Shown here: in pieces, positions 30,036-42,195 of the stretch | How the letters are laid out: the number at the start of each line of letters is the position of its first letter | How positions within the stretch are numbered: the stretch's first letter is position 1 | From: Sordaria brevicollis | Taxonomy: Eukaryota > Ascomycota > Sordariomycetes > Sordariales > Sordariaceae | Direction: 5' to 3' | DNA length: 64,000 nucleotides | NCBI GenBank assembly: GCA_033439795.1 | Contig: JAUTDP010000016.1 | Span: 372,001 to 436,000, forward strand | Translations under genes and position numbers: made by a program | Notes under the pieces: model-generated | What the model was told of the DNA's origin: nothing | Database searches by the model: none | The model's input: the letters and a program-made list of their open reading frames with translations, nothing else

Positions 30036-30146
30036 AATATTCCCAATGGCGATGAATTTGAGTTGAAGCCTCGCGCGGAAGCAATGCTAATCAAGTTTAA
30101 CAGCATTCTTGGAGAGCAAGATATTCGAAATGCTGAGGGGGCATGA
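30036..30146 (+). pseudogene. Orphaned continuation of the A12 C-terminal domain
   Basis: 36 in-frame sense codons follow the A12 TAG and end at a TGA (30144-30146). Their content (P-N-G-D-E-F-E-L-K-P-R, then M-L-I-K-F-N-S-I-L-G-E) fits the last helix of the LEDGF-like domain. A CAG-to-TAG change at 30033, a CpA-to-TpA transition as made by RIP, would explain the truncation. Confidence 0.65.
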
Positions 30147-30469
30147 AAGCTTATAGTTCAGGATGAGTCTAATGAGGCAGAGAAGAACAAGACCAGTGTC
30201 TTTCACAACATGTGTCATATACCGTCTATAAGCACATAGACGTCATGCCACTTCTCATCTCCGTTTCGTTCTTCTCATTACGTCGACATGTCCTTGCCAT
30301 ATCTCTATCGGTATGCAAGTTCCTCTTATTGCACTGTGACATGCATAGGATGCTCAACACTACAAGCTCAGAACATGATTTGGTCCACAAATGAACTTGA
30401 TGGTAGAAAACCTCCTGAAAGATGCCAGTGCAAACTTTGGAAAGATTGTAGCCATTCGCAAGACGACTA
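30147..30469. other. A12 3' flank
   Basis: Normal-composition spacer to the RIP-mutated element. Short frames here have no features. Confidence 0.35.
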
Positions 30470-30477
30470 ATAAGCAA

Positions 30478-33400
30478 GAGAAAACCTAGGCACACTCCAA
30501 GGTTAGCCTATACTCACTCTAAGACCCCATATGACAATTGATACGTAAACTTGGCCGTTTTGTATAGTAAATTCTGGTTTTCTTATATCATTTAGCATCC
30601 TTATTCAAATCTAATAAGTGTATTACAACCGCCAGAGTCGTGATAATTCTATAATATTGTAATATAACTACCGTTTTGTGTTTTGGAATCCCCTTCTCTT
30701 CTATTAATTTATCTATCTATATTATAATGATTATATATTAAGTAGGATGGGATTTAAATAGTAATTAAATAAGCGCAATTATATTATTTATAGATCCTTA
30801 TTACTATATACGTTTTTTAAAGCCTCCTTCTCCTTTTACGTTATAATCTTTAAATCCTAACCCAATCTAGCTACCCTCCTCCTTTTATAGCGATTATAAT
30901 AATTTATTTAATTAATATTAGTATTAATTATAAAATTAAATTTTAGATACGTAAATTCGCGCTTATATTTATATAAGAGAAAGGGATTAAACTCTTATTT
31001 AATGATAAACTATTTACGTAGCCCAAAACGTATACGGCGCTATTATACGAATTGGCTATCTTCTTTAAATAATATATTAAATGGCGGGTAATTATTTATT
31101 TTATAATTATTATTAAAGGGGTATTTTTCTACTTATTTAGCTACCCGCTGCCTAATTTCCTCCTTTAATTGGAATTTTACTTATTATTCCTCTTCGGTTA
31201 ATATTTTAAGTATATATTCTTTATCCTTCTCCTAGGGCTAGCGGTTATTATTATTAAATTAATCGTCGATTATATAATAAAAAATATTAAACCCGAAGTA
31301 ATTACGTTAAAATTATTATATTAATTATATAAATATAAACGTAAAAGGTTTATTAATTTATTATAATATAAATGGCAAAAATAAAGACCGAAGAGAAGGA
31401 GAAGGAGAGGGAAAGGGAAAGGGAGAGGGAGGGGAGGAAGGAAAAGGAAGGGGGGAGGGAGAGGGAGGAGGGTTTAAGAATTTTAAACCCAAATCCTTTT
31501 CCTCCTCCTCTTCTTCTTTAACCCTTAATTAAATAGACGTAGGAAAGCTCTATAGGGGTATTATAATAATTTTAACGAAAATAATATTTTTCATATTATT
31601 ATTATTTTTAATAAGCTTTTATCCTTAGTAATTTCCCCCCTTACGTATCCGCCTTATTCGTTCCCTCTTTATATAAATTATTATAGTATTCGTAATAATA
31701 TCTTTAATATTAAGGATTTCGAAATTGGGTCTAACTAATTCTTATTAAGAATAATAACGATGCGTAAATACTTTAATAGGCGTAATATTTTATAACTTAT
31801 TATAAAGACCGGGTAAGTTAATACTATTAATCTAAATTTATTATTAGGTAGTACGTATATTAGCTTTAATAATACGGCCGTATTAAGGAATAAAGGGCCT
31901 ACTTTAAAAGGGTTAACTACTTTAATTAAATTAGGTAATATTATTAATAATATTAATAATATTAATATTCTAAGTCGTATTCTAAGTTTAGGTCGTACTT
32001 TAGGGAGATTATATAATAATAAACTCGTAATTAAATAATCCCCTAATATTACGTAACCGGCCTTTAAAGATCCTTATTACCGCCGGTTTAAAATTAAAGT
32101 ATTTATTAACTACATTCTATATAAGGAATTAATATAGGAAATTATCGGGTATAGGGATAGGGTACTTTATTCGAAATTGGTATAAATATTAGAAGGAGTA
32201 GTATATTTTCTTTTTAATAAATACGATTTTATTATCTTATAATTATATTTCTATTTTATACGCATAAAGTAAATGAAATTACTTTTATAGTAAATAGGTA
32301 TATAGAAGTAACGGTTTACTTTAATACTTATTTAATTTCTTTAATAATATTAATTAAATTTTATAATATTAATTATTAAAGATTCTAAGCGCCTATATAA
32401 TAATTTCGAAAGGGTAAAACCTTAATTAAAATTTATTAATTTATATTATATAAATAATTAATATAGAAGTAGTACCCTCTTTTTTAAAACGAATATAATA
32501 ATTAATAACGTATTAGGAATATACTTCGAAGATATTTACAAGACTACTACGAATAAAAACGTAATAGGATTTAAATAAACCGTTATTAAATTCGTTTAAC
32601 GACGTTATTATTTAATTATAATTAAAATTCTCTTTAGTATAATAATTTATTTACTCTTTTAAATAGGGATAAATTCCTTCTTAAGGTAATTAATAATAAT
32701 TTTCTAAGTTTTATTAAATTCCCGTTGGAAGTATGTTTATACTTTATTATAATTCGAAATTGTATAGGAGTAAATTATATATTATTATATAAAAAATAAT
32801 GTAGATTATATATTAGTAATTTTACGAAGGATAGAGGGGAGGTTAATTCTAATTTTAATTACAATGTATACTTTTTCATATAAACGAATAAGGTATTAGC
32901 GATTAATTTTATTATTAATTTTAAAGGTTAAATTACTCTTATTAAATTTGATAATATCGTTATTTTCGTTAAATTAATCGATATTATTATCGTTGTTATT
33001 ATTATCGCCGTTATTATTTAAATCTTCGTTATTAAAATTAGCGGATTGGTTATTATCTTTATCCTCTTCTTCCCTATCTTCGTTATTATTATTTTAATCG
33101 GTAGGCTTTTTCTAATATTTTTAACCACGTTATAATTAATATACTAAATATATCGCTAAAAATTGGTATTAGGTAAATTATAGCGTAGTACGTTAATAAG
33201 GGCATCGTTTCCATTATTAATAATAACATCGGGTTAGCGAATATCGAAAACGTTAAGGGCGTAGCGGATTTAATTAACGAGGTAAATATAATCGTTAAAA
33301 CGCTCGTTATTAAGTATTATTTAAAAAATTAATATAGAAATCTTTTGGTTAGTAATAATAATACCCTATACGAAAGTTATATAATAACGGTTAGTTTTAT

Positions 33401-34582
33401 ATATAGTATCGAAGGAGATAATGGAGGGGTTGCGCAATTATATTTTACGCTAGGAATTAAATATTTAGAACGTATTTAATAAAATAATATTAATTTTATC
33501 CTCTTAATTAATATAATAATAGACTATATTGGGGTTATTTTCGAAAGATCGAATAAAATTTTAAATATTAGCGTACCCCTCCCTCGAAATTTTTTTAAAT
33601 CGTAAGCGTATATTATTAAAATTTTTATACCGAAGAGGGATATACGGGTACTTTTCTTTAATAATCGTATAAACGGATTAAATAATTTATTCCCTTTTAC
33701 GTAGAAAATTAATAATTAATTCCTACGTTTTTAAATATATAATAAGTATTTTCTCCTTTAAAAATAAATAACTATTAAGGTATTAAAATAGCGGGTATTT
33801 ATTATAATTAGGGTTATTAATTTTAATAACCTACTTCTAATTAATTTTAACTTATTTAATAATTATAATACGAAAGGGATACTTATTAACGAATTTATAG
33901 GAAGTATAATTATATTAAGAATTAGGGTTATGCTTTTAATACAATTTATAAAAAGTATAATTATATTAAAAAATATAATAATAAATTTAACCGTATATAA
34001 GGTATAATTTATTATATATTGGGTATTTATTTCCCTTAAGGGTTATAATATTAAATTAACGGCGGTAGTAAAATTTAGTAATATTATAACGGATTTTAAT
34101 AATAATCTTTTTAATATTAATAGTATAAATAAAGTCGTCGGGAGGAATGGCTTATATTTTACAAAAGAAAGAAGTATAATTAACGAAAATAATTATAATA
34201 TTAAAAGAATTGCAACGAAGGCGGTCGTTAAAAGCTATTTATAGAGAAATTTATTAATGATAGTTAAGGCCTATATTAATTAATTAACGTACTTTACTAA
34301 AATATAGAGTATTAGCGTAATTAATAGAATCGTATTATAATAGTACGGTATTAATAGGTAGGTTATATTATATTGCGTAGAAGAGAACGTACGAAAGAAA
34401 AATTTTACGAAATGCGTTATAATAATTTGTATATTTTATTGGGTCGATTTTATAGTTAAAAGTGGATTTTTATATATTAAGTACCATAGGGTGGTATAGG
34501 CTGCCGGTATAGGGAAGTCTAGGGAAAATTGTAAGTCTTAGAGTGAGTATAGGTTGGTCTTAGAGTGTGCCTAGGTTTTCTC
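30478..34582. mobile_element. RIP-mutated 4.1-kb inverted-repeat DNA transposon
   Basis: The ends are GAGAAAACCTAGGCACACTC in inverted orientation. A second matching block CCTATACTCACTCTAAGAC follows a few bases inside on both sides. Flanks ATAAGCAA (30470-30477) and ATAAGTAA (34583-34590) form an 8-bp duplication with one C/T change. The interior is extremely AT-rich with almost no CA/TG and no long open frame. I could not recognise a transposase by eye. The 8-bp duplication would fit hAT, but the superfamily is not determined. Confidence 0.85.
31381..31475. repeat. Purine-rich tract inside the element
   Basis: About 90 bases of almost only G and A on the + strand (GAAGGAGAAGGAGAGGGAAA type). 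It would have survived RIP because it lacks C on this strand and holds few TG/CA steps. Confidence 0.7.
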
Positions 34583-34590
34583 ATAAGTAA

Positions 34591-35735
34591 CACTATACCG
34601 TGAGTATGGAGTTCATCCGTTTGCTTGCACAACGACCTTACCATCAGGCAGTGCCTAATACAGACTCGGTACAGCCCCTCGAGTTTGATACTCCTCAAAC
34701 GGAAGCAAGTTAGCCCCTCGGTGCCTATCTGCTTCGTAACAGCAGTGTAACTTTCACCCTACCATACGGCTAGGTATAGGAACTGCCCCTCAATGACGAC
34801 GCGTGCCTTCTATAGCTGCTTCTATACGTCCTCCTATTGTGCGCGTTTGCCAGTTATACCCCACTTTGATTTTCAGCGTCCCAAACCCTCGGGTCTCTAG
34901 AGGCAGCTGCCAGTCTTGTGTAGTATATGAAATTCTGTTTTGATCCTCAGCCTGACCTTCTTCTTCTTCTTCTTCCCCTCCTTCAACCCTCACATCACAC
35001 CCTCACAACCACCACAACGCTGCCAAACCACCACCACCACCAACATCACCAACAGCGCACCAGAAACTTGGGTTTTTAACCACACCACGAGCTGTAAGTA
35101 TTGCCAGCTTCTTGTGTTTCCTCCCTTGTCCCCAGGAGATTGTCAGCCTTCCTTGGCTGCGCGTCTTGTGAGTGAGGGTTGCCCCGCGGTCGTTTACGTC
35201 TGGGAGACACTCGCGTCTGCATTTACATCGCGGCTTTACGAGCTTCACGAGCTCATGAGCTTCAAAAGCTTCACGTTGCTATCAAGCGGTCGTTAATGCT
35301 GCCTACTGTCACTTACTGCATCGCTGTCGTCACGTCGGGAACGCCTTCTGCAGCGCGCTGTTTTGGCCTCACTTTTCACCTCAACCTCATCACTTGAACT
35401 TCCTATCACCTCAAATTATGGCTCTCAGAATCTTGTTCTCGGGACTTCGAAAGCGTTATTCCTTTTTTCTGCACTGACATGAGAATTATGCGCGAGTGTC
35501 CTCTTACTGTTATTTTTCTTGGCATCACCAAAACACCCCGCCTTTCTCACCAGCCCTCGCAAAACCTCCTCAACAGAAGCAAGATCTTCTATTCTAGAGC
35601 TGAACATTTGCTAACAAAACCTTCTCCCGCTACTTACAGACCCATTCCATCTCAAACCCCTCTTCGCGCCCCACCAGCGGCCCCAAGATCTCTCCTCGCT
35701 CGAGTGGTTCTCTCCTGGCCCGTACCAGGTACAAG
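34591..35735. other. Upstream region of the 35736 gene
   Basis: Non-RIPped, with pyrimidine tracts and several GTAAGT-like sites (for example 35092) that could mark 5' UTR introns. No protein is supported. Confidence 0.4.
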
Positions 35736-36391
35736 ATGGTAAGTTCCCGCTTATATCCCTCCTTCTTCTTTCCATACCTTTCATCCACCACCTTCCTTCT
35801 CTTCCATCCAGTTCACTAACCCTTCTACTCCCAAAACAGTCCGACGCCGCCCTCTTCGCCCGCGTCTTCGTCCTCCGGCTCTCGCTGGAGCTGGCTCTGC
35901 TCCCGGCCGCCGCCGCCACCACTGCCCCTGCCGCCACCACCTCTGCCCCGGCCCCCGCCACCCCGGCACCCACCCCCCGCCGTCCTCACCGGGAGTGGGT
36001 CGCCATCTCCAACGCCCTCTTCGCCCTCGAGGAGGGCTTGAGCGCCGAGCACGAGGCGGAGCTGGCGCGGGACCCCCGCCGCCTCATCCTGGAAACCGGG
36101 ATTTGGAAGCTGCTCGGCGATCTTTTGGTCGCTGACAACTTCTCTCCTGTTGTCCTTGGTGACGAGGATGAGGATGAGGATCTGGTGTGGGAGTTCCAGC
36201 TCCGGCTCCGTCTCGAGAGACTGAGGTTGAGGTTGGGAAGGGTTTTGGTTTGTGCTGCTTGGGAGGAGTTTTCTCGGGCTGGTGGTATTGTTCCGGCTGC
36301 TGTTAGCGCCCCCGCTGTTGTCCCGGCTGCTGCTGCCCCCCGCGCCGCCGCCGATGCCGTCGCCGCCGAAGCTGCTGACGAGGAGAAGTGA
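35736..36391 (+). CDS. Ala/Glu-rich protein with the start codon alone in exon 1
   Basis: The CDS is join(35736..35738, 35840..36391), 184 residues. The sequence reads ATG then directly GTAAGT, and a CAG at 35837-35839 opens a frame of 183 codons beginning S-D-A-A-L-F-A-R-V-F. An Ala/Thr/Pro linker (about 24-46) is followed by a helical region (W-V-A-I-S-N-A-L-F-A-L-E-E-G-L, W-K-L-L-G-D-L-L-V-A-D), an acidic D-E-D-E-D-E-D patch, a Leu/Arg-rich helix (L-R-L-R-L-E-R-L-R-L-R-L), and an Ala-rich acidic tail. The placement of the ATG just before the intron is an inference from the splice signals and the open frame. Not recognised. Confidence 0.65.
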
Positions 36392-39167
36392 GTGGGGGGA
36401 AGGGAGGGAAGGGAGGGAAGGGAGGAGGAGGGAGGATGGGAGGGAGGGAGGGAGGAGGGCTGGGTCGGAGTTTGGGGGGAGGAAAGGAAGGAAGGAGAGG
36501 AGGAGAACGCCGGCTTCGGCCGTGCAAGATAACAGAAGTTTTCTTTTTTTGCGCCGTCGTCTTTTGCGCCGCCTCGGCTTTGCCGAGTTAATACCACCAC
36601 CACGAGGGTCCGCTTCCCCTCTTTGCGCCGACTGTTTTGTTGAGTCTTTCTTGCTTTTGAGTGAACTGTGATGTGATGCTTTTCTTGTGTTTGCCGTTTT
36701 GAGACCTTGCTCGGATGTTGAATGGATGGCTCATTTGAGATGTCCGAAGAAACTTGATGGAGGCTGTAGGAGATAACAAATAAGGTGGTGCATTCTTGTG
36801 ACTTGGGTTCAGGCAAAGAGGAGAAACAGGAAGTCGGACTAGGCTTAGGCTCAAGCATTGCCGCATACCACGTCGCTTTTCGAAACCGTCACCGACCTAA
36901 GACTACAATGGGCGCCAAGTTTCCAGTCCTCGACATGTTGGACGTCCCGAATGCACCCACTTTAGATGTATTTGTTGGCATCTCCACCAGAGTTCACATT
37001 CGACCAAAACCTGCTATGGTCTGTCTATCCGCTACCTATTTTCGGAGAGAAAGGATACCCCAGTATCGGTGTACGTTGACACTGGAACTTACCACGAAAG
37101 CGGTACTCATCACGGATTTGAACAGTACGACAACGGGGAAGGCTCCAAGGTATATCTGCCAATGAAAAATCTAGTCAAGGCCAGTGCCTTCGAACAAAAT
37201 TGCCATATCGCTTCGCCGGTAGTAAGGCCATTCTTATGACCAGGACATTCGAGGATACGACGTTAACTGGAGGCTTTCTCTTACTAACAGCGCCGGTAGT
37301 GATGTGCATAAAATCCGTCAGGGAGTAAAGGTAGTGCAGACGCTTGACGGCTTGGCAAATGCCGGTTGAAGTGTGTCCTTGTAGCACGTGCGGTGCATGC
37401 AGCATGCGGTTATGCGGATGGGGCATGCACGTTACATGTAGACCCCGGGGCCCGGGGTAAGTGAGAGAATGAAAGCTCCAGTAAAGGCTGTAAGAGAAGT
37501 AAGTACTGGGCAAAGAAAGCTGAGTGAACACCTGTACACCTGAGTTCGAGACCAAAGTGGAAAACCTTTTGAAGTCTTTGAGGCAAGTTGAGAAAAAGAG
37601 TCGGAGAATCTATGCCAATGTATAGAGTGAAGAAATGGCGGAGCAGGCAGCATGAACGTTACCTGAAGCTCCTAGGTAGCAAACAATGCATCGCTAGAAT
37701 AAGGTACCAGCAAAGTGACAAGCTTCGATTTCGTCCTTCTCCTCCTGGGTCAAGGCGTTACTGTCGTCAACTTCTATGGCCTTGTCCTTAGCGCCGAACG
37801 CATGCCCGGGAAAATTGGTAGTTGTGGTATGTGGCTGTAACAGTGGCAACGGGAATCGGAATTTGGCAGGCCGAAGTTTTGGAAGCTAACTTGACAGTGT
37901 CAGGCCAAACCGCCAAACTCAAAGACTGCCCCTGCCTAAAACGGAACGTGGAAAATTGACAGGGCTTTCAGACTGATGGAGAAAGCAGTCAAAAGTCGAT
38001 GTGGAAATTTTGGTTTGTCGGGTGCGATAAGGTTCAAGACGGACAACGGAAAAAGAAAATAGCTGCCTTTCCGTGGCTTTCAGGAATCCCGAGACGGGCA
38101 GGCATCATAGCGGTGTTGCCTGCCAGAAATTCTAAACAAAAAGTTGCCGGAATAATAAGAGAGCGGCAATTTTACATGGCTTCAGTACTGAGATCAGTAG
38201 CCAGCCGGTCAGAAAGTTTAAACCTCTTAGCTGGGGTGAACATTGGTGGAGTGTCCGGAGGATCTGAACAGAGAAGAAAAAAAAAGAGCCATATTGCAGC
38301 ACGCGGCATGTGTCCGTGGAGAACAGTTTCCAGGGGCATTGGCCGAATGAGATCTGTCCTAATCGATTTCAGTGCTTGAGTAGCGCCATTCAAGATAGTG
38401 CACTAACAGCTCCAGCCGCCCCCACCTTCCCAAACTGGCCGAGCATGGAGGCATGGGTGCGGGAGCGGGACGGACCGGAGCGTACCGACGGAACAAGGCC
38501 GTCGGGTCCAGTCTTCTTCTATCCCGAACAGCCACCACCACTTACACCAAACTTGAGGCGACCCATGAACGCCAAATAGAAATGAATCAAATGACTGACC
38601 TTTGTGACCCTTTGCGGGCTCCTTGGTGTTCTTCACCCTCTGATCCCCTACCCCAGGTCTCCAACTCTCCAGTCCATTTGGGGGCACAAGGGCATGCCCC
38701 CCTCCAAGACTCGTGCTCGTGAACGGGCACATTCCAAAGAGAAGTCTACCAGCGAAAATAATATTCCCAAATGCACATAACTGCAAGTACATGTACGCAC
38801 CATGCACCAATATTTGTTGTCCAGTCCCGAACAAGAACACGCTGGGACCTGGAACAGAGCCAACCTGAATCCAAGCCCTTTATAATCTCCCACCTCCGCT
38901 TGTTCTTTCAGAACTTCTTTCTTTTCCCTCTCCATCCACAAAGTCACAAACCACGTTCATCACGTACTGTCACTTTGAGATCTTCACGCTTTTTGACATC
39001 GCTTCCACTTCTGTTGCCAGCCATCATCAACTTTCCAAACCAACATTGAATCTTTGTGCTCTTTGCCAGCCAGAATTCTTGTTCGCACTTCGCACACTTT
39101 GCACACTTTGCAACCAAACCAAACTCTCCATCTCCATCTCCATCCTCCATCCTCCTCAACAACAACA
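36392..39167. other. Long intergenic region
   Basis: About 2.8 kb with no supported gene. It begins with a G-rich tract (36395-36500). CCCCGGGGCCCGGGG (37443-37457) is a 15-base GC palindrome-like stretch. Frames such as 36909-37165 are ordinary in length and have no recognisable features. The last 300 bases are pyrimidine-rich and likely the leader of the next gene. Confidence 0.4.
36395..36500 (+). repeat. G-rich GGGA repeat directly after the stop codon
   Basis: Many G-runs of three or more in GGGAAGGGAGGGAAGGGAGG-type order, able in principle to form G-quadruplexes in the transcript. It begins four bases after the TGA of the preceding gene. Confidence 0.85.
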
Positions 39168-40146
39168 ATGTCGCACAACTCTCTCCTCTCGACCGTTCAT
39201 CGGGCCGTCTTCAACTCCCTGCCAAACTCTGACGAAGACCGGACTGCCCCGATGAACGCCTTGTTGTGTGACGGCGCAAACGTGCGCTGCGAAGATTGTC
39301 GGAGGCACCAAGGTGATGCCCGATCCTCCTCCCACCTCACTCTCGAGGAGCCGATCCGGATCGCGCCCTTGGAGCCCTTGTCGCTCAGGCGGCCGCTCGG
39401 CTGGAATCTTGGCTGGTAAGTGATCCTTTTCTGCTTTTGTCTTGGTCGTTTTTTTTCCTTTTCCTCCCCTTTGCCTTTTGTCTTGGTCGTTTCCCCTCTT
39501 GTTTCCCTTCTGTTTTCGCTGCTCTTTTCCTTTGCTCTTTTGCCTTGGGTCTTTTTGCCTTGGTCTTTTTGCTTTCCTCGTTCCCCTTGCTCTTTTTGCC
39601 TTGGTCGTTTTCCCTCTCGTTCCCCTTGTTATTTTCCCTGCTCTTCTCCCTGCTCGTTTCCCTCGTTTCCTCTTTGTTCTCGGTTTTTTCCCTTTCCTTT
39701 TTCCTCTGGGACAATCCTGTTCTCGACAAGCTCGTACAACTCTGAGACGGCCTTCGCTTTCCTCCCTTTTGCCTTTTATCTTTGTCATTTCCCCTCTCGT
39801 TTCTCCTGCTCTTTTGCCTTGGTCTTGTCCTATGGTCTTTTGCCTTGGCCTTTTCCCCTCGATCTTTTGCCTTGGTCTTTTTCCCTCGGTCTTTTGCCCA
39901 CCCCCCCGTCCTTTTTCCGTGTGTTCGGGGTTTTTATTCCCTTTCCCTTTTCCTCTGTGACAAGTTCACTCCCGACAAGGCTGTACAACTTCGAGACTCC
40001 CTTCGCTTTCCCCCCCTTTCTTTCATTTTTACGTCTTCGTCTTTTTCATTTCGTTTGCCTCTGTGCCAAGTCTACCTACTGCCGACAAGGTCGTGCAACT
40101 CCAAGACTGCCTTCGCCTTCCCCGCCTTTCATGCTTTGCGTCTTCG

Positions 40147-40202
<56 letters not shown>

Positions 40203-41913
40203 GAATTTCTTTTGCTCTGCGACAAGTCCACTGTCAACAATGTCATTCATCACTAACACCCCCCAACAGCATCCACCAGGACGAACGCTTCTCCGCCTCT
40301 AGGGGCCCGAAGCGCCGGTTGGAGTCCAGGACCATTAACAGTTCGAGCGCCTCCGAGCAACCCGAGTCTGATGACGACTGTCAGATTCTTGGCTGGATCC
40401 CCTGCTTCCCATCTCCTCAACCGAAGCGCCGCCAAGATCTCGACCCGTCAGACTTCCCGACAGCGAACGAAGTGGAAGCTTTGCAAAGCAACCCCGAGCA
40501 TCGGGAAGACCTTCCGGCCCCGGCCATGCCGACCCCGCCAAGCGACCCTGACTGTGTCATCATCGGCTCGAGATCCCTACACGAGTCCCCTGCTTTCTCT
40601 CAGCAGCGACACCCCCAGCAGGCCCCCGCGACGCTCTCCGAAGGTCTTCCTGATCGCTCCCCCTTTGGCTCTGTCCCTCTGGAAGAGTCTCCTATTTCTC
40701 GGCCTCCATCAATTTCGATGCCGGTATTTCTTGTCCCCTCCCAACCTCCACTGTTGCTTCACCTCTTGCAAGCTGGCAGACTCGCTGACTTTTGACCTTA
40801 CACTAGACCCCTATGCAGGCTGATGAAATTGACTGGAGCGTGCCACAGCTAGCTACACCAGCCAGGCGCACCTTTTCCGACTACAACACGCCAATCGAGG
40901 ACGTGGACCAGACAGACAGGCCCTCGACACCGGTGTTCACTCCCTCGACACCAATGTTGACTCCCTCCCCAATGCTCGCCGCCACGGCTGCTGATGCTCC
41001 TGTCCTGTCGTCACCACGATTCTCCCCGAGCACCCCGCTCTCCCGGTCAAACTACTACTTCGACGATGAGGACCTCTCGCCTGCTGTTGACTGGAACAAC
41101 ATCAACTTCAGTCGTGCCTCATCATTCGACGACATGGACACAGAGTGGGCCTCGGAACAAAGTGAAGAAGAGGAGGACCAACAAGACACTCCGGAAAGTC
41201 CTTGCATGCTCGCCAAGAACCGCAGAGACGAACGGAGGTTGCAAAACCTTGACTACTCCTCGTTGGACGACGACCGCGATCAAGAACTGGTCCGCCAACA
41301 ACATGAACATCAAGTCCAGCAGCAGGGCCAGGGCCAGGGCAAGAAACGGAAGCTTGCCGAGGCTGCCTTCCACACACCTCCTCCGCATCGTTTCCGTCGT
41401 CTTCGTCGTTCCCCCCCTGGCACTCCTGCCCCAGACTACTCCATCCTGAACGAGCACGATCAAGAGCTGGCCCGTCGACATGAACTCCAGCAGCGGCAGC
41501 AGCAGCAGGGCAACATCAAGAAGTGGAAGCTGGCCGATGCAGCCTTCCACACCCCACCTGCTCACCGTTTCCATCGTCGTCATCATCGTTCAAATTCCCT
41601 CCAGCCCTTTTTCTCCCCTGCTCGGGACTACTCCTTCTTGGACGAGTACGACCAAGTCCTCCGAGACCAATTCAAGCAGGCCCAGGGACAACAAGCCAAC
41701 ATCAAGTGGAAGCTTGTGAGAGGTGCGGCCTTCCACACGCCTCCTGCTCATCGTTTCCGTCGTTCCCGCCCTCATCCTCCTGTCAACAATCCTGCCCCTG
41801 AGTCCGAGTCGGATAACTCCGAGGAAGACAACAACGGGATTTGGATCGAAGGGATGTGGTTCGACCCCAACAGCCCCAGCTTCGTTGAGGTTCTGGAAAA
41901 CCTCGAACATTGA
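39168..41913 (+). CDS. 598-residue protein with three A-A-F-H-T-P-P repeats, 3 exons
   Basis: The CDS is join(39168..39415, 40270..40723, 40819..41913). Phases agree: two bases left over from exon 1 are completed by the first base of exon 2, and exon 2 to 3 is phase 0. Intron 1 is 854 nt, unusually long for this kind of fungus, and pyrimidine-rich; intron 2 is 95 nt. Exon 2 has two matching motifs, D-D-D-C-Q-I-L-G and D-P-D-C-V-I-I-G, resembling SUMO-interacting motifs, beside P-K-R-R basic patches. Exon 3 begins with Thr/Ser-Pro sites. It then holds three repeats (starting about residues 380, 441, 505) of D-Y-S-x-L-x-x-x-D-Q ... K-W-K-L ... A-A-F-H-T-P-P-x-H-R-F, and an acidic tail ending L-E-N-L-E-H. 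Not recognised; nuclear location is inference. Confidence 0.8.
39416..40269 (+). repeat. Repeat-filled intron 1 with a 53-base T tract
   Basis: The intron is built from degenerate CTTTTGCCTTGGT units and four looser copies of a block reading GACAAG..CGTACAACTC.GAGAC.CCTTCGC (near 39727, 39958, 40078, and a partial one at 40221). T runs uninterrupted from 40149 to 40201. The long Phe/Leu-rich open frames here are an artefact of this composition. Confidence 0.75.
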
Positions 41914-42117
41914 GGGACGTCCAGACTGGTTGCCATCCCGCACGCCGCCCTCCATCTGAAGCTGCGGCCTCCATGGCAACCTGCTGCGCGGGCGTGGTAT
42001 GCAAGAGAGAGAGAGAGAAGAGAAGAGCTGTGTTTCGGACATTTGACCTTGTACGGCGTTCTGGCCCTTTCAAATTGTCGCGAATCACGAGCTGTGGTGG
42101 TGGTTGTTTGGTGCAGA

Positions 42118-42195
<78 letters not shown>

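Noticed and set aside
35986..36858. 290-residue minus-strand frame
   Set aside because: Antisense to the spliced 35736 gene and to the GGGA repeat; Ser/Pro content comes from that composition.
36909..37165. 85-residue + frame starting at an ATG
   Set aside because: Ordinary length for chance, no recognisable motif and no splice partners found.
39420..40256. Long Phe/Leu/Ser-rich open frames on the + strand
   Set aside because: They are translations of the pyrimidine-rich repeats and T53 tract of intron 1; splice phases join the flanking exons exactly.
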